From assembly GCF_052113705.1 (NCBI RefSeq), contig NZ_JBGQOG010000006.1, positions 186,001-250,000 on the forward strand: a stretch of DNA of 64,000 nt. The letters are read 5' to 3'. This DNA comes from JBGQOG01 sp052113705. Lineage in GTDB: Bacteria; Pseudomonadota; Alphaproteobacteria; Rhodobacterales; Rhodobacteraceae. Positions 33,585 through 42,868 of this stretch are shown here, in pieces; position 1 is the first letter of the stretch; each line of letters starts with the position of its first letter. Made by a program: the position numbers and the translations under genes. The notes under the pieces were generated by a model. It was not told the DNA's origin. It did not search any database and was given only the letters and a program-made list of their open reading frames with translations.

Positions 33585-34535
33585 ATGAGTATGAATCACA
33601 AAGACCTCATCATCTTCCTGAAAGTCGCCGAGACCGGCTCTGTCACCCAGGCCGCCGAGGCTTTGGGACGGTCGCAGCCTTCCGTCACGCGCTGCCTGCA
33701 AGATCTCGAAGCCAGCATCGGTTTCGCGCTGTTCGAGCGTGTCGGGCGGCGCATTTCGCTGACCGCCGAAGGTGTTGCCTTTGAAGACGAGGCGCGGCGC
33801 CTGATGGTGATGATGCAGGACCTGCCCGCCCGCACACGCGCCCGCGCCAGTGGCCTGAAGCCGCCGCTGTCGATTTCGGCGACCTATGCTTTGGGGTCGG
33901 GGCTGGTGCCCTACGCCGTGGCGCGCTGGCCCGAGGCCGAGCGGCCCGCCGAGGTCAAGCTGCTGCAGACCACCCCGAATGGCGTGGCGCAGGATCTTCT
34001 GAGCGGCAATGCGCGGATCGGGCTGGCCTCGCTGCCGCTCGATGTGCCGGGGATCATCTGTCAGCGCCGCTACAGCGCGCCGCTGGTCGCCGCTTTGCCC
34101 GAGGCACGGGCGGCGGAATTTCCCGAAGGGCGGCCGGTGTCACTGGCCGATGTCGCGGGCGATACGCTGGTCACCATGCTGGACCAGACGCGGCTGCAGG
34201 GCCGCATCCAGCAGGCGCTGCAAAACGCGGGCCTGCATCCGGCGCAGGTGATCCGGGCGAATGCCTCGCTTTCGGCGCTGCAATTCACCCGCCTGCTCGG
34301 CGCCACCGCGATTGTCGAGCCGGTCACCGCCTATGGCGCCACCCCGCGCGGCGTGATCCTGCGCGCGCTGACCGAACAAATCCCCTTCTCCTTTGGCTTT
34401 TTCGCCGCCGAAGGCACCACCGCCTCACGCGAGGCCTCGACCTTCTTCGACTATTGCGAGGCCGCCTTGTTCGATCTGGTGCCCGATGTGCGCCGTCTGG
34501 ACGCGCCCTCCCCCTCCCCGCAAGACAAAGAGTGA
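33585..34535 (+). CDS. LysR family transcriptional regulator
   Basis: 316 residues with the LysR winged helix at the N-terminus (DLIIFLKVAETGSVTQAAEALGRSQPSVTRCLQDLEASIG) and an effector domain to about residue 300. It is the first gene of a plus-strand set (LysR, flavoprotein, TctC, TctB, TctA), 5 nt before the flavoprotein gene, so it is probably cotranscribed with what it controls. Start at 33585 or, two codons later, 33591. Effector unknown; a transported carboxylate is a reasonable guess. Confidence 0.87.
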   Translation: MSMNHKDLIIFLKVAETGSVTQAAEALGRSQPSVTRCLQDLEASIGFALFERVGRRISLTAEGVAFEDEARRLMVMMQDLPARTRARASGLKPPLSISATYALGSGLVPYAVARWPEAERPAEVKLLQTTPNGVAQDLLSGNARIGLASLPLDVPGIICQRRYSAPLVAALPEARAAEFPEGRPVSLADVAGDTLVTMLDQTRLQGRIQQALQNAGLHPAQVIRANASLSALQFTRLLGATAIVEPVTAYGATPRGVILRALTEQIPFSFGFFAAEGTTASREASTFFDYCEAALFDLVPDVRRLDAPSPSPQDKE

Positions 34536-34540
34536 CCGAT

Positions 34541-35998
34541 ATGAGCATCCCCACCGGCCTGCCCGCCCTCGAAGCCCGCCTTGCGAAAGATCTGAGCCTG
34601 CTGGAGCTGCCCGCCAAAGCCTGGGTGCCCGAGATGCGGCATGACGGACGCCGCGTCTGGGATGTGCTCTTTGTCGGCGCGGGCATGTGCGGGCTGGCGG
34701 GGGCGGCCAAGCTGATGCTGACCGGGGTCGATAATGTCGTGCTTTATGACGCGGCACCCATGGGGTTTGAGGGGCCTTGGGAAACCTTCGCGCGGATGCA
34801 GACGCTTCGCTCGCCCAAGACGCTGGCGGGGCCCTGCCTTGGCCTGCCCGCGCTGACCTTTCGCGCCTGGTATGAGGCACAATGGGGAGAGGCCGCCTTT
34901 GACGCGCTCGACAAGATCCCGAAGGGGATGTGGATGGACTATCTGCGCTGGTATCGCCGGGTTCTGGCGCTGCCGGTGGTCAATGACACGCAGGTGACCG
35001 AGATCCGCGATGCGGGAGATGATCGGATCGCGGTGACGCTGCGCGGGCCGCAGGGCACGCGGGTCGAACACTGCCGGCATCTGGTGCTGGCCACTGGCCG
35101 CTCGGGTCTGGGCGGCGGCACGGTGCCCGCCTTCCTGCAGGGGATCGACCGGCGTTTCTGGGCGCATAGCGCGGATGACATCGATTTTGACGGGCTGCGG
35201 GACAAGCGGGTGATCGTGATCGGCGCGGGCGCCTCGGCGATGGACAATGCCGCCACCGCGCTGGAGGCGGGTGCTGCGCAGGTCGATATGCTGATCCGGC
35301 GCAGGGAAATGCCGCGGATCAACAAGATGACCGGCATCAGCTCGCAGGGCGTGGTGCACGGGATGCGCGGGCTGCCCGATGCGTGGAAATACCGCTTCAA
35401 TGACTATGTGAACAGCGAACAGGTGCCGCCGCCGCGCTCGTCCACCCTGCGGGTGAGCCGGTCCGAGAATGCCCGCATCTTTCTGGGCTGCCCGGTGCAG
35501 GATGTGCGCGCCGCAAGCGATCATGTCACCGTCGTCACGCCACTGGCCGAGTTTCAGGCCGATTTCATCATCGCCGCCACCGGCTTTCGCAATGATTTCA
35601 CCGGCCGCGCCGAATTCGCCACCTTCGCGCCGCATATCCGCACCTGGAAAGACGGGATCTACACCCCCGAGATGGGCAAGCGCCTGCCCTTCCTGACCGA
35701 TGCGCCCTATCTCGGCGAGGGGTTCGAGTTTCTGGAAAAGACCGATGGCGCCTGCCCGATGCTGGCGCGGATCCATTGTTTCAACGATGCCGCGATGCTG
35801 TCGCATGGCAAATTGTCGGGCGATATTCCGGCGATTTCCGCCGGGGCCGACCGGCTGACCCGCGCCATCGTGGCCAAACTCTTCGCCGCGGATGTGGAGA
35901 CGCATTTCGCGCGGCTGCAGGCCTTCGACACCCCCGAATTGCAGGGCGACGAATGGGAAGATGCCACCCCGAGCCTCCGCATGACCAAGACTGCCTGA
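34541..35998 (+). CDS. FAD-dependent oxidoreductase / flavin monooxygenase-like protein
   Basis: 485 residues. FAD-binding GxGxxG (VLFVGAGMCGLAGAAKL) lies near residue 45 and a second NAD(P)-binding GxGxSA (VIVIGAGASAMDNAATAL) near residue 230, with an ATGF-type motif (IIAATGFRNDF) near 350. This layout fits class B flavin monooxygenases or related NAD(P)H-dependent flavoproteins. Start at 34541 gives MSIPTGLPALEARL. It precedes a TctCBA transporter by 40 nt, so it likely oxidises the imported compound; the substrate is unknown. Confidence 0.8.
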   Translation: MSIPTGLPALEARLAKDLSLLELPAKAWVPEMRHDGRRVWDVLFVGAGMCGLAGAAKLMLTGVDNVVLYDAAPMGFEGPWETFARMQTLRSPKTLAGPCLGLPALTFRAWYEAQWGEAAFDALDKIPKGMWMDYLRWYRRVLALPVVNDTQVTEIRDAGDDRIAVTLRGPQGTRVEHCRHLVLATGRSGLGGGTVPAFLQGIDRRFWAHSADDIDFDGLRDKRVIVIGAGASAMDNAATALEAGAAQVDMLIRRREMPRINKMTGISSQGVVHGMRGLPDAWKYRFNDYVNSEQVPPPRSSTLRVSRSENARIFLGCPVQDVRAASDHVTVVTPLAEFQADFIIAATGFRNDFTGRAEFATFAPHIRTWKDGIYTPEMGKRLPFLTDAPYLGEGFEFLEKTDGACPMLARIHCFNDAAMLSHGKLSGDIPAISAGADRLTRAIVAKLFAADVETHFARLQAFDTPELQGDEWEDATPSLRMTKTA

Positions 35999-36038
35999 AA
36001 GGCGGCCCTCTTCACCTTCAACACAGGGACATGACCCG

Positions 36039-37019
36039 ATGACTTCACGCATTCTGACCACCCTCGGCGCGCTCGGCTTGACCGCCGCCACCGCGCTCAG
36101 CGCCACCACCCTCAGCGCCACGGCGGCCGATTATCCCGACCACCCGCTGGATGTGATCGTGGCCTTCAACCCCGGCGGCGGCACCGATGTCGCGGCCCGC
36201 ACCATCGAGCCCTATATCGAGAAATATCTCGGGCAGGATCTGGTGATCCTGAACAAGCCCGGCGCGGGCGGCGAGGTGGGCTTCTCGCTGTTGGCCAATG
36301 GCAAACCCGATGGCTACACGATGGGCTTCGTCAACCTGCCCGCGATGTTCAGCTATTCCTATGAACGCGAAACCGCCTATTCGCCCGCCAGCTTCACCGG
36401 CGTGGCCAACCTCGTCTATGATCCCGGCGTGCTGGTCGTGCGGGCCGACAGCGAGTTCAAGACGCTGAAGGATCTGGTGGACTACGGCATCGCCAACCCC
36501 GGCGCCATGCCCATCGGCACCTCCGGCTCGGTCGGCTCGTCGGAGCATATCGCCATTCTGGGCGTGCAGGCGGCAACGGGGGCCAGCTTCAACCATGTGC
36601 CCTTCGGCGCCACGGCACCGCTGCGCACAGCGCTTTTGGGCGGGCATATTCAGGTCGCGGCCTTCAACCTGTCGGAATCCGAAGAATATGTCAAAGACGG
36701 CACCATGCGCCTTTTGGGTGTGATGAGCGAAGAGCGCGCCGAAACCGCGCCCGACACGCCCACCTTCCGCGAACAGGGCGTTGAGGTCATCTCCGGCTCG
36801 TCGCGCGGGCTGGCGGTGCCGGCGGGGACGGATCCGGCGATTGTCGCGGTGCTGGCCGAGGCGGTGAAGAAAGCGGTGAACGATCCCGAATATCTGGCCA
36901 AGGCCAAAGCGGCGGGCGTGCCGGTGCGCTATATCGGCGGCGCGGAGTATGACGCCTTTCTGGCCGAGGTGAGCAAATCGCTGGATCTGGCCTGGGAAAA
37001 GACCCCCTGGACCAAGTGA
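36039..37019 (+). CDS. tctC: Tripartite tricarboxylate transporter substrate-binding protein TctC
   Basis: 326 residues with a signal peptide (cleavage near TLSATAA) and the TctC/Bug fold: DYPDHPLDVIVAFNPGGGTDVAARTI at the mature N-terminus, NKPGAGGEVGF near residue 80 and SRGLAVPAGTDPAIV near 255. Such proteins bind mono- to tricarboxylates or amides. First of a TctCBA set, with TctB and TctA 147 and 9 nt further on. Ligand unknown. Confidence 0.92.
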   Translation: MTSRILTTLGALGLTAATALSATTLSATAADYPDHPLDVIVAFNPGGGTDVAARTIEPYIEKYLGQDLVILNKPGAGGEVGFSLLANGKPDGYTMGFVNLPAMFSYSYERETAYSPASFTGVANLVYDPGVLVVRADSEFKTLKDLVDYGIANPGAMPIGTSGSVGSSEHIAILGVQAATGASFNHVPFGATAPLRTALLGGHIQVAAFNLSESEEYVKDGTMRLLGVMSEERAETAPDTPTFREQGVEVISGSSRGLAVPAGTDPAIVAVLAEAVKKAVNDPEYLAKAKAAGVPVRYIGGAEYDAFLAEVSKSLDLAWEKTPWTK

Positions 37020-37166
37020 GCGGCAGCGCCGGTCCCGGATCACGGCCCCGCGCCGTGGTCCCCCCCCTCTCGGACCGCACCCCCTCCGACCTCCCCCTCT
37101 CCTGACCGTCCCTCTCTGGTGACTGCCCTGTGCGATCACCGCTCTCTCCTTTGAAAGGATGTTCCC

Positions 37167-37640
37167 ATGACCTATCGGAAGGCCGAAATTGGGGCCTCGG
37201 CAGGGCTGATCCTGCTCGCGATCTTCGGCTGGTTCCAGGTCGATCACCTGCCCGCCGATGCGCTGATGTTCCCCGGGGTGCTGCTGGCGGTGATTGCCGC
37301 CCTCTCGGTCTGGATGCTGCTGCGCGCCCTGCGGGGCACCGCGCCGCATCTGACCAATCAGGCGGCGGCGGAATGGCAGTTCGCCATCTCGCGCGAGCGG
37401 ATGCTGGGCGGCTTCGCCCTGCTCGCGGGCTATCTGGTGATCGTGCCGTTCCTGGGCTTTTTCACCACCTCGCTGATTTTCGTGATGCTTGTCGCCTGGG
37501 TCGCGGGCTACCGGCATCTGCGCAATCTGGTGCTGACCTCGGTGGGCTTTTGCCTCTTTGTCTATCTGATCTTTGTCGCGCTGTTCGACCGGCCCCTGCC
37601 GAAAGAGCTGCTTCTGACGCTCTTCTCCTCCGCTTCATAA
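37167..37640 (+). CDS. tctB: Tripartite tricarboxylate transporter small membrane subunit TctB
   Basis: 157 residues with four membrane segments, the usual size and topology of TctB, including RMLGGFALLAGYLVIVPFLGF and FCLFVYLIFVALFDRPLPKEL at the C-terminal end. It lies between tctC and tctA and has a GAAAGGA ribosome site 7 nt upstream. It supports the large channel subunit TctA. Confidence 0.88.
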   Translation: MTYRKAEIGASAGLILLAIFGWFQVDHLPADALMFPGVLLAVIAALSVWMLLRALRGTAPHLTNQAAAEWQFAISRERMLGGFALLAGYLVIVPFLGFFTTSLIFVMLVAWVAGYRHLRNLVLTSVGFCLFVYLIFVALFDRPLPKELLLTLFSSAS

Positions 37641-37649
37641 GGACGCGTT

Positions 37650-39146
37650 ATGGACATCCTTTCTGCAATTTTTCACGCGCTGCCGGGCGTTCTGGCGTGG
37701 GAAAACCTTCTGGCCATGGTGGTGGGCACGCTGGCGGGCATGACCGTCGGGTCGCTGCCCGGGCTGACCGCAACGATGGCCATTGCCGTGCTGATCCCGC
37801 TCACCTTCTCGATGTCGCCGCTGGTGGCGCTGGGGATCATGGCGGGGATCTACAACGGCGCGATGTATGGCGGCGCGATCCCGGCGATTTTGCTCAACGT
37901 GCCGGGCACGCCGCCGTCGATTGTCACCACCTTTGACGGCTATCCGCTGGCGCAACAGGGCCGCGCGGCGCTGGCGCTCAAGGTGGCCTGCTGGTCCTCG
38001 GCCATCGGCGGCACGCTCAGCGCGCTGTCGCTGATGCTGCTGGCGCCGCCCCTCGTCAAGGTGACGCTGCTCTTTGGCCCTTCGGAGTATTTCTGGCTGG
38101 GCATTTTGGGCATGTCCTCCATCGCGATCCTGCTCGGCTCGGACCCGGTCAAAGGGCTGCTGGCGGCGGCCATCGGGCTCTTGCTCGGCACCATCGGCTC
38201 GGATGTGGTCACCGGCGAGCAGCGCTTTACCTTCGGGCGGCTGGAGCTGTTGGACGGGATCAACCTGCTGGTGATCCTGACCGGTCTTTACGCCCTGCCC
38301 CCGGCGATCCGCATGATCGAGAAACGCTACCGCGCCGATGACGACAAGATCGACATCACCCCGCATCCGGATGATGGCTTCCTCAAGAACTTCAAATACT
38401 TGCTGCCGACCTGGCTGCGCTCTTCGCTGATCGGGATCGGCGTGGGGATCTTGCCTGCAACCGGCGGCTCGATGGCGGCATTTCTAGCCTATAACGAGAC
38501 GCGCCGGACCGCCACCGACACCAGCCTGTTCGGCAAGGGCGACATTCGCGGTGTCGCGGCGGCCGAGACCGGCAACAACGCCGACAATGCCGCCGCGATG
38601 ATCCCCGCGCTGGTGCTGGGGGTGCCGGGCAGCGGCGTCTCGGCGGTCATTCTGGCCGGGCTTCTGGTGCATGGGTTGCAACCGGGACCGCAGCTCTTTC
38701 GCGACACGCCCGACATCGTCTATGGCTTCATGTGGCAGATGCTGATCACCTCGGTCATGCTGTTCGCGCTGGGGGGCAACATCGCCTCGCGCCTGTTCGC
38801 GCAGGTGATGCGGATGCCGCAGGCCGCGCTGGCACCGATGATCATGTGTCTGACTTTGGTGGGCATTTACGCGCTGTCGAACGATATGTTCAACGTCTGG
38901 ATCATGTTTGGCATGGGCATCGTGGGCTATATCCTCAGCCGTCTGAACTTCCCGTTGGCCCCGATCGTGCTGGGGCTGGTGCTGGGCGGGATGATCGAGC
39001 AGAATCTGCGGCTGACCTTGCTGATCCACCAGGGCGATCTGACCGCGCTGGTGGCCTCGCCGCTGTCGATCCTGCTGTTCGCGCTTTGCGTGCTGATGTG
39101 CCTGATCCCGGTCCTGCGCCGGATGAAACGCGGGCAAACGGCCTGA
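37650..39146 (+). CDS. tctA: Tripartite tricarboxylate transporter large membrane subunit TctA
   Basis: 498 residues, about twelve membrane segments. Family signatures: GMTVGSLPGLTATMAIAVLIP near residue 30, YNGAMYGGAIPAILLNVPGTPPSIVTTFDGYPLA near 70, and a second PGSGVSAVILAGLLVHGLQPGPQLF near 330. Uses the ion gradient to import the compound delivered by TctC. Followed by a perfect terminator-like hairpin. Confidence 0.94.
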   Translation: MDILSAIFHALPGVLAWENLLAMVVGTLAGMTVGSLPGLTATMAIAVLIPLTFSMSPLVALGIMAGIYNGAMYGGAIPAILLNVPGTPPSIVTTFDGYPLAQQGRAALALKVACWSSAIGGTLSALSLMLLAPPLVKVTLLFGPSEYFWLGILGMSSIAILLGSDPVKGLLAAAIGLLLGTIGSDVVTGEQRFTFGRLELLDGINLLVILTGLYALPPAIRMIEKRYRADDDKIDITPHPDDGFLKNFKYLLPTWLRSSLIGIGVGILPATGGSMAAFLAYNETRRTATDTSLFGKGDIRGVAAAETGNNADNAAAMIPALVLGVPGSGVSAVILAGLLVHGLQPGPQLFRDTPDIVYGFMWQMLITSVMLFALGGNIASRLFAQVMRMPQAALAPMIMCLTLVGIYALSNDMFNVWIMFGMGIVGYILSRLNFPLAPIVLGLVLGGMIEQNLRLTLLIHQGDLTALVASPLSILLFALCVLMCLIPVLRRMKRGQTA

Positions 39147-39152
39147 AATGGA

Positions 39153-39178
39153 CAGCGCCCGGGCGATCCCGGGCGCTG
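39153..39178. terminator. Strong hairpin between convergent tctA and opine-dehydrogenase-like genes
   Basis: CAGCGCCCGGG (39153-39163) and CCCGGGCGCTG (39168-39178) form a perfect 11-bp stem with a CGAT tetraloop. No T-run on either side; its symmetry would let it serve both strands. Confidence 0.65.
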
Positions 39179-39198
39179 ATCCCCCCGCGCCGGGCCGC

Positions 39199-40269
39199 TC
39201 AGGCGCCCCAGCCCATGTCCAACACGCGCCGGACCTCCGCCAGCGGCATCCCACGCAGCGCAAGCGGTGCCAGCAGGTCATTCTCCGCGCCGAAGTCACG
39301 CCCGCAGGCGACCGACAGCAGGGTGATGAACGCCGCATGCGCCGGAGCCTCTGCCCCCGCGACCGCCGCAAGATGGGCCAGCAGCACCAGACCATAGGGC
39401 ACATCTTCGGTGAGATAGCGCGAGGACAGCGTCGCCGGACCGTTCAGCCCGCTGCGCGTCGCGCCAATCGCCTGTACCATCTCCTGCACGCTGCCCTTCG
39501 CCGCACCGAACGAGCGGTGCAGATGTTCGGCAAAGGTGACCGGTGCCGCGCCAAACAGGGCCGCGATCCGGCAGCGCTCGGCGTCCAGCTTTTCGATCAG
39601 CGCGCAGACCGAGGCGGTCATCTTGCCGTAGTTGGACCATTCCTCGCCCAGTTCGATCCGGGTCAGGTTGCACAAGGCATTGGGCACATGCGCTATCGGA
39701 TTGGCATTGCCGAACACCACCTCGGTCATCGCGATCTGGCGCAGGTCTTTGCCGCTGAGCGCGCGGACCAGTGCCGCGGTTTGTGCCGCGCGGGCACCGG
39801 CATAGAGGGCAAAGCCATAGTCATTGCGGATCGACAGCACCCGCACCGATTGCGCCGAGGTCCGGCGGCCGGTCAGCATCGTGGTCGCCAGGGCCACCAC
39901 CGGCACATCCGACAGCCCCTGCACGTGCAACTGCTGCGAGAGATAAAGCGCGCTCAGCGAATATTGCGCGCTGATCAGCACCGTCTGCCCGTCCTTCAGC
40001 ACCGGCACCAGCGCATCAATCAGCGTCTTTTGCGCATCGCCCGGCACGCAGAGCAGGATCACCTCCGCCCCCGCAACCGCCGCGCCCAGCGCCGAATGCG
40101 CCGCCACCGGGCCGCGCCAGTCAAGCGCCCCCTGCGCGTCGATCTGCAAGGCGGGTTGATCCGCGGCGATGCTGCGCCCGTGCAGCCGGACGCTGTGGCC
40201 CTGAGAGGCGAAGAACGCCGCCATGCCGAGGCCAATGGATCCCGCGCCCAGAACGGCTATGGTGGTCAT
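39199..40269 (-). CDS. NAD(P)-dependent octopine/nopaline dehydrogenase family protein
   Basis: 356 residues: an N-terminal Rossmann domain (TTIAVLGAGSIGLGMAAFFASQGHSVRLHGR) and a C-terminal all-helical opine-dehydrogenase domain (from about residue 185: EVVFGNANPIAHVPNALCNLTRIELGE). Relatives make or split N-(carboxyalkyl) amino acids, or reduce related 2-oxo acids. Start at 40269 is fixed by AAGGAG nine nt upstream. It converges on the TctCBA operon; with RidA, the PLP lyase and flavoprotein nearby it may act on the same amino-acid-like substrate, but the direction of reaction is not known. Confidence 0.78.
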   Translation of the reverse strand: MTTIAVLGAGSIGLGMAAFFASQGHSVRLHGRSIAADQPALQIDAQGALDWRGPVAAHSALGAAVAGAEVILLCVPGDAQKTLIDALVPVLKDGQTVLISAQYSLSALYLSQQLHVQGLSDVPVVALATTMLTGRRTSAQSVRVLSIRNDYGFALYAGARAAQTAALVRALSGKDLRQIAMTEVVFGNANPIAHVPNALCNLTRIELGEEWSNYGKMTASVCALIEKLDAERCRIAALFGAAPVTFAEHLHRSFGAAKGSVQEMVQAIGATRSGLNGPATLSSRYLTEDVPYGLVLLAHLAAVAGAEAPAHAAFITLLSVACGRDFGAENDLLAPLALRGMPLAEVRRVLDMGWGA

Positions 40270-40829
40270 CTCGGGGCTCTCCTTTGGCATGAACTGGATC
40301 GGGGCGCGCGCGCCCGCAGGCCCCCGGACCAACTTTAGACAAACCGGGGCGGATCTTCACCACAGGCGGCAGAATTTTTTGCCAAAACTTCAAATTTATC
40401 CGGGTGTTGTGACCCATTTGCGCAGCTCTTTCATCCGCCCCGTCCCCGGTTCTGCGGGGCGGGGCAGAAGGCGGGACCACGCGGCCCGCCGGGGTCGGGG
40501 AACCAAGCCTTCGCGGCGGCGTTTTCCCGCAGAGACATAGGCTTGGGAGGTGCCCGATGACGCGCGATGACATCCGGGAACCCCGGGCGATGATCCGCCC
40601 TCTGCCGCGCGACGTTGGCGCATCAGCCCCCCGACGCAAGCGGCCCAGACGGCGCCCCGGCCCGTTTCCCGGACCGCAGGCCGGACAGCAACTGGCGCAA
40701 CACCCCTGCCCCGGCGGCCTCCCTCAGCCCGCTACACCCCCTGACGCCTGTGGCGAAGTTCCGCCGCCGGACTGCAATTTTCATGTGAAACTGCTACCTT
40801 AAACACAACCTCAGAATGAAAGCCTTGCC
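40270..40829. other. 560-bp intergenic region before the SLC13 permease
   Basis: No convincing gene. It holds a GC inverted repeat CCGCCCCG/CGGGGCGG (40435-40442 and 40455-40462) and, near 40546, a GGGAGG before an 81-codon Arg/Pro-rich frame that I do not accept. Promoters for the opine-dehydrogenase-like gene (minus) and the permease (plus) must be here, but none stands out. Confidence 0.4.
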
Positions 40830-42854
40830 ATGACCAGCCCGCAGATCATGATTTTCGCCCTGCTCGCCGCCATGATGGGGCTGTTTCTGTGGGGCCGGTT
40901 CCGCCATGATGTGGTGGCACTGGCGGCGCTGCTGGCCTGTGTGATCGCCGGGCTGGTCCCGGCGGAGGAGGCCTTTGCCGGGTTCAGCCACCCGGCGGTG
41001 ATCACCGTGGCCTGTGTGCTGGTGCTGAGCCAGGGGCTGCGCAGTACAGGCGCGGTGGATTGGCTGGCGCGCAGCATTCTGCCGCGCGATGCCGGACGGG
41101 TGACCACCTTGCTGGCGCTGATCGGTCTGGGGGCGGCGCTCTCGGGTTTCATGAACAATGTCGGTGCGATGGCGCTGTTGATGCCGATTGCGATGCAGCT
41201 CTCGGGCCGGATTGATCTGACGCCGGGACAGGTGCTGATGCCCCTGGCCTTCGGCACCATTCTGGGCGGCATGACCACGCTGGTGGGGACGCCGCCGAAC
41301 CTCATCGTCTCGGGTTTTCGGGCGCAGGCCGGGCTGGGGCAATTCGCCATGTTCGACTTTTCCCCGGTGGGCGTCGCGGTGGCGGTGGCGGGTGCCCTTG
41401 CCATCGCCTTTGTCGGCTGGCGGCTGGTGCCCGCGCGCAAATCGGCGGCGGGCGACGGGTTTGACACCGGCACCTATCTGACCGAGGTGCGCGTGCCCGA
41501 GAAAAGCAAGGCGGTGGGCCTGACCCTGCGCGCCTTTGAAGCCGCAATCAAGGACAGCGGCGCGCAGATTGTCGGCCTTGTCCGCCACGAGGTCCGCATG
41601 ACAGCCCCCTCTGTCGGGCGCCATATTCAGGCGGATGACATTCTGGTGCTGCAGGCCGATGTGGATGCTTTGGCCGAGGCCTTGTCGGTCTTTGACATCA
41701 AGCTGGAGGCGCAAAAGGCCGCCGCGAAAAGTGCCGAGGCCGCGAAGGCTGAGGCTGCAAAAGCCGAAGTGGCGAAGGCTGAGGCCGCAAAGGCTGAGAC
41801 GGCGAAGGCTGAGGCCGCCAAAGCAGATGCCGCGACAACCAGGGCCGCGCAGAACAGCGCCGTGCAGGAGACCGCCCCAGCCAGCGGATCGGCGACGGCC
41901 GCTACCGATGCGGATGCGGATGCGGGTAGCAAGAGCTCCGACAACAGCGACGAGACCGACGACAGTGACGACAGTGACGACAGTGACGACAGTGACGACG
42001 ATATCGTCTTGAGAGAGCTGGCCATTTTGCCCGGCTCAACCATCGTCGGCCGCTCGGCAAGTGATCTGCGGATGCGCACCCGCTACCGGCTCATTCTGCT
42101 CGCCGTCTCGCGCGACGGGCGGCCACCGCAGGCGCGGCTGCGCAATGTAAAGCTGAAATCGGGAGATCTCTTGCTGATGCAGGGGCCCGCGGATGTGATG
42201 GCCGAATTCATCAACGACACCGGCTGTGTGCCGCTGGGCGAGCGGGAATTGCGCATCCCGGACAAGAGGATGGCGCTGATTGCCGGGGGGATCATGCTGG
42301 CTGCCGTCGGGGTTGTGACCTTCGGGATCCTGCCCGCGGCGGTGGCTTTTGCGCTGGGGGTTTTGGCAACGATGCTGTTTCGCACCGTGCCGCTGCGGCA
42401 GATCTACACCTCGATCGACTGGCCGGTCATCGTGCTGCTGGCCGCGCTGATCCCGGTGGCGGGGGCAATGCAGACCACCGGGGCCGCCGATCTTCTGGCG
42501 CGGTTTCTGGTGGAGACCATCGCGCGCGACAATCCGATTGCAGCCTTGGGCGTGGTGCTGATCACCACCATGTTCCTGTCCGATGTGATGAACAATGCCG
42601 CCACGGCGGCGGTGCTCTGCCCCATCGCGCTGGGGATTGCCGCGACGCTGGATGTCAATCCGGACAGTTTCCTGATGGCGGTGGCGATTGGCGCCTCATG
42701 TGCCTTCCTCACGCCGATTGGCCATCAGAACAACACGCTGATCCTCGGGCCCGGGGGCTTCCGCTTTGGCGATTACTGGCGTCTGGGGCTGATGGTGGAG
42801 CTGATCGTGCTGGTCGTCAGCCTGCCGCTCCTGCTGATCGTCTGGCCGCTGTAA
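40830..42854 (+). CDS. SLC13/DASS family permease with two RCK_C (TrkA-C) domains
   Basis: 674 residues. Two membrane halves (about 1-200 and 475-674) carry the SLC13 hairpin-loop motifs GFMNNVGAMALLMPIA with VGTPPNLIVSG, and FLSDVMNNAATAAVLCPIA with TPIGHQNNTLILGPGG. Between them lie two RCK_C domains, about 215-290 and 390-460. The loop joining these two is strange: six tandem AKAEx-type pentapeptides (about residues 297-335), then an acidic stretch built on a 9-bp repeat (GACGACAGT, four copies at 41958-41993) encoding DDS units. Relatives import sulfate, dicarboxylates or silicate-like anions; the substrate is not known. A single-gene unit. Confidence 0.85.
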   Translation: MTSPQIMIFALLAAMMGLFLWGRFRHDVVALAALLACVIAGLVPAEEAFAGFSHPAVITVACVLVLSQGLRSTGAVDWLARSILPRDAGRVTTLLALIGLGAALSGFMNNVGAMALLMPIAMQLSGRIDLTPGQVLMPLAFGTILGGMTTLVGTPPNLIVSGFRAQAGLGQFAMFDFSPVGVAVAVAGALAIAFVGWRLVPARKSAAGDGFDTGTYLTEVRVPEKSKAVGLTLRAFEAAIKDSGAQIVGLVRHEVRMTAPSVGRHIQADDILVLQADVDALAEALSVFDIKLEAQKAAAKSAEAAKAEAAKAEVAKAEAAKAETAKAEAAKADAATTRAAQNSAVQETAPASGSATAATDADADAGSKSSDNSDETDDSDDSDDSDDSDDDIVLRELAILPGSTIVGRSASDLRMRTRYRLILLAVSRDGRPPQARLRNVKLKSGDLLLMQGPADVMAEFINDTGCVPLGERELRIPDKRMALIAGGIMLAAVGVVTFGILPAAVAFALGVLATMLFRTVPLRQIYTSIDWPVIVLLAALIPVAGAMQTTGAADLLARFLVETIARDNPIAALGVVLITTMFLSDVMNNAATAAVLCPIALGIAATLDVNPDSFLMAVAIGASCAFLTPIGHQNNTLILGPGGFRFGDYWRLGLMVELIVLVVSLPLLLIVWPL

Positions 42855-42868
42855 CCCGCGGTCTTCGC

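Noticed and set aside
40557..40802. Plus-strand frame of 81 codons with GGGAGG upstream, ahead of the SLC13 permease
   Set aside because: The ribosome-like site is tempting, but the product is Arg/Pro-rich without structure and typical of random frames in GC-rich DNA.
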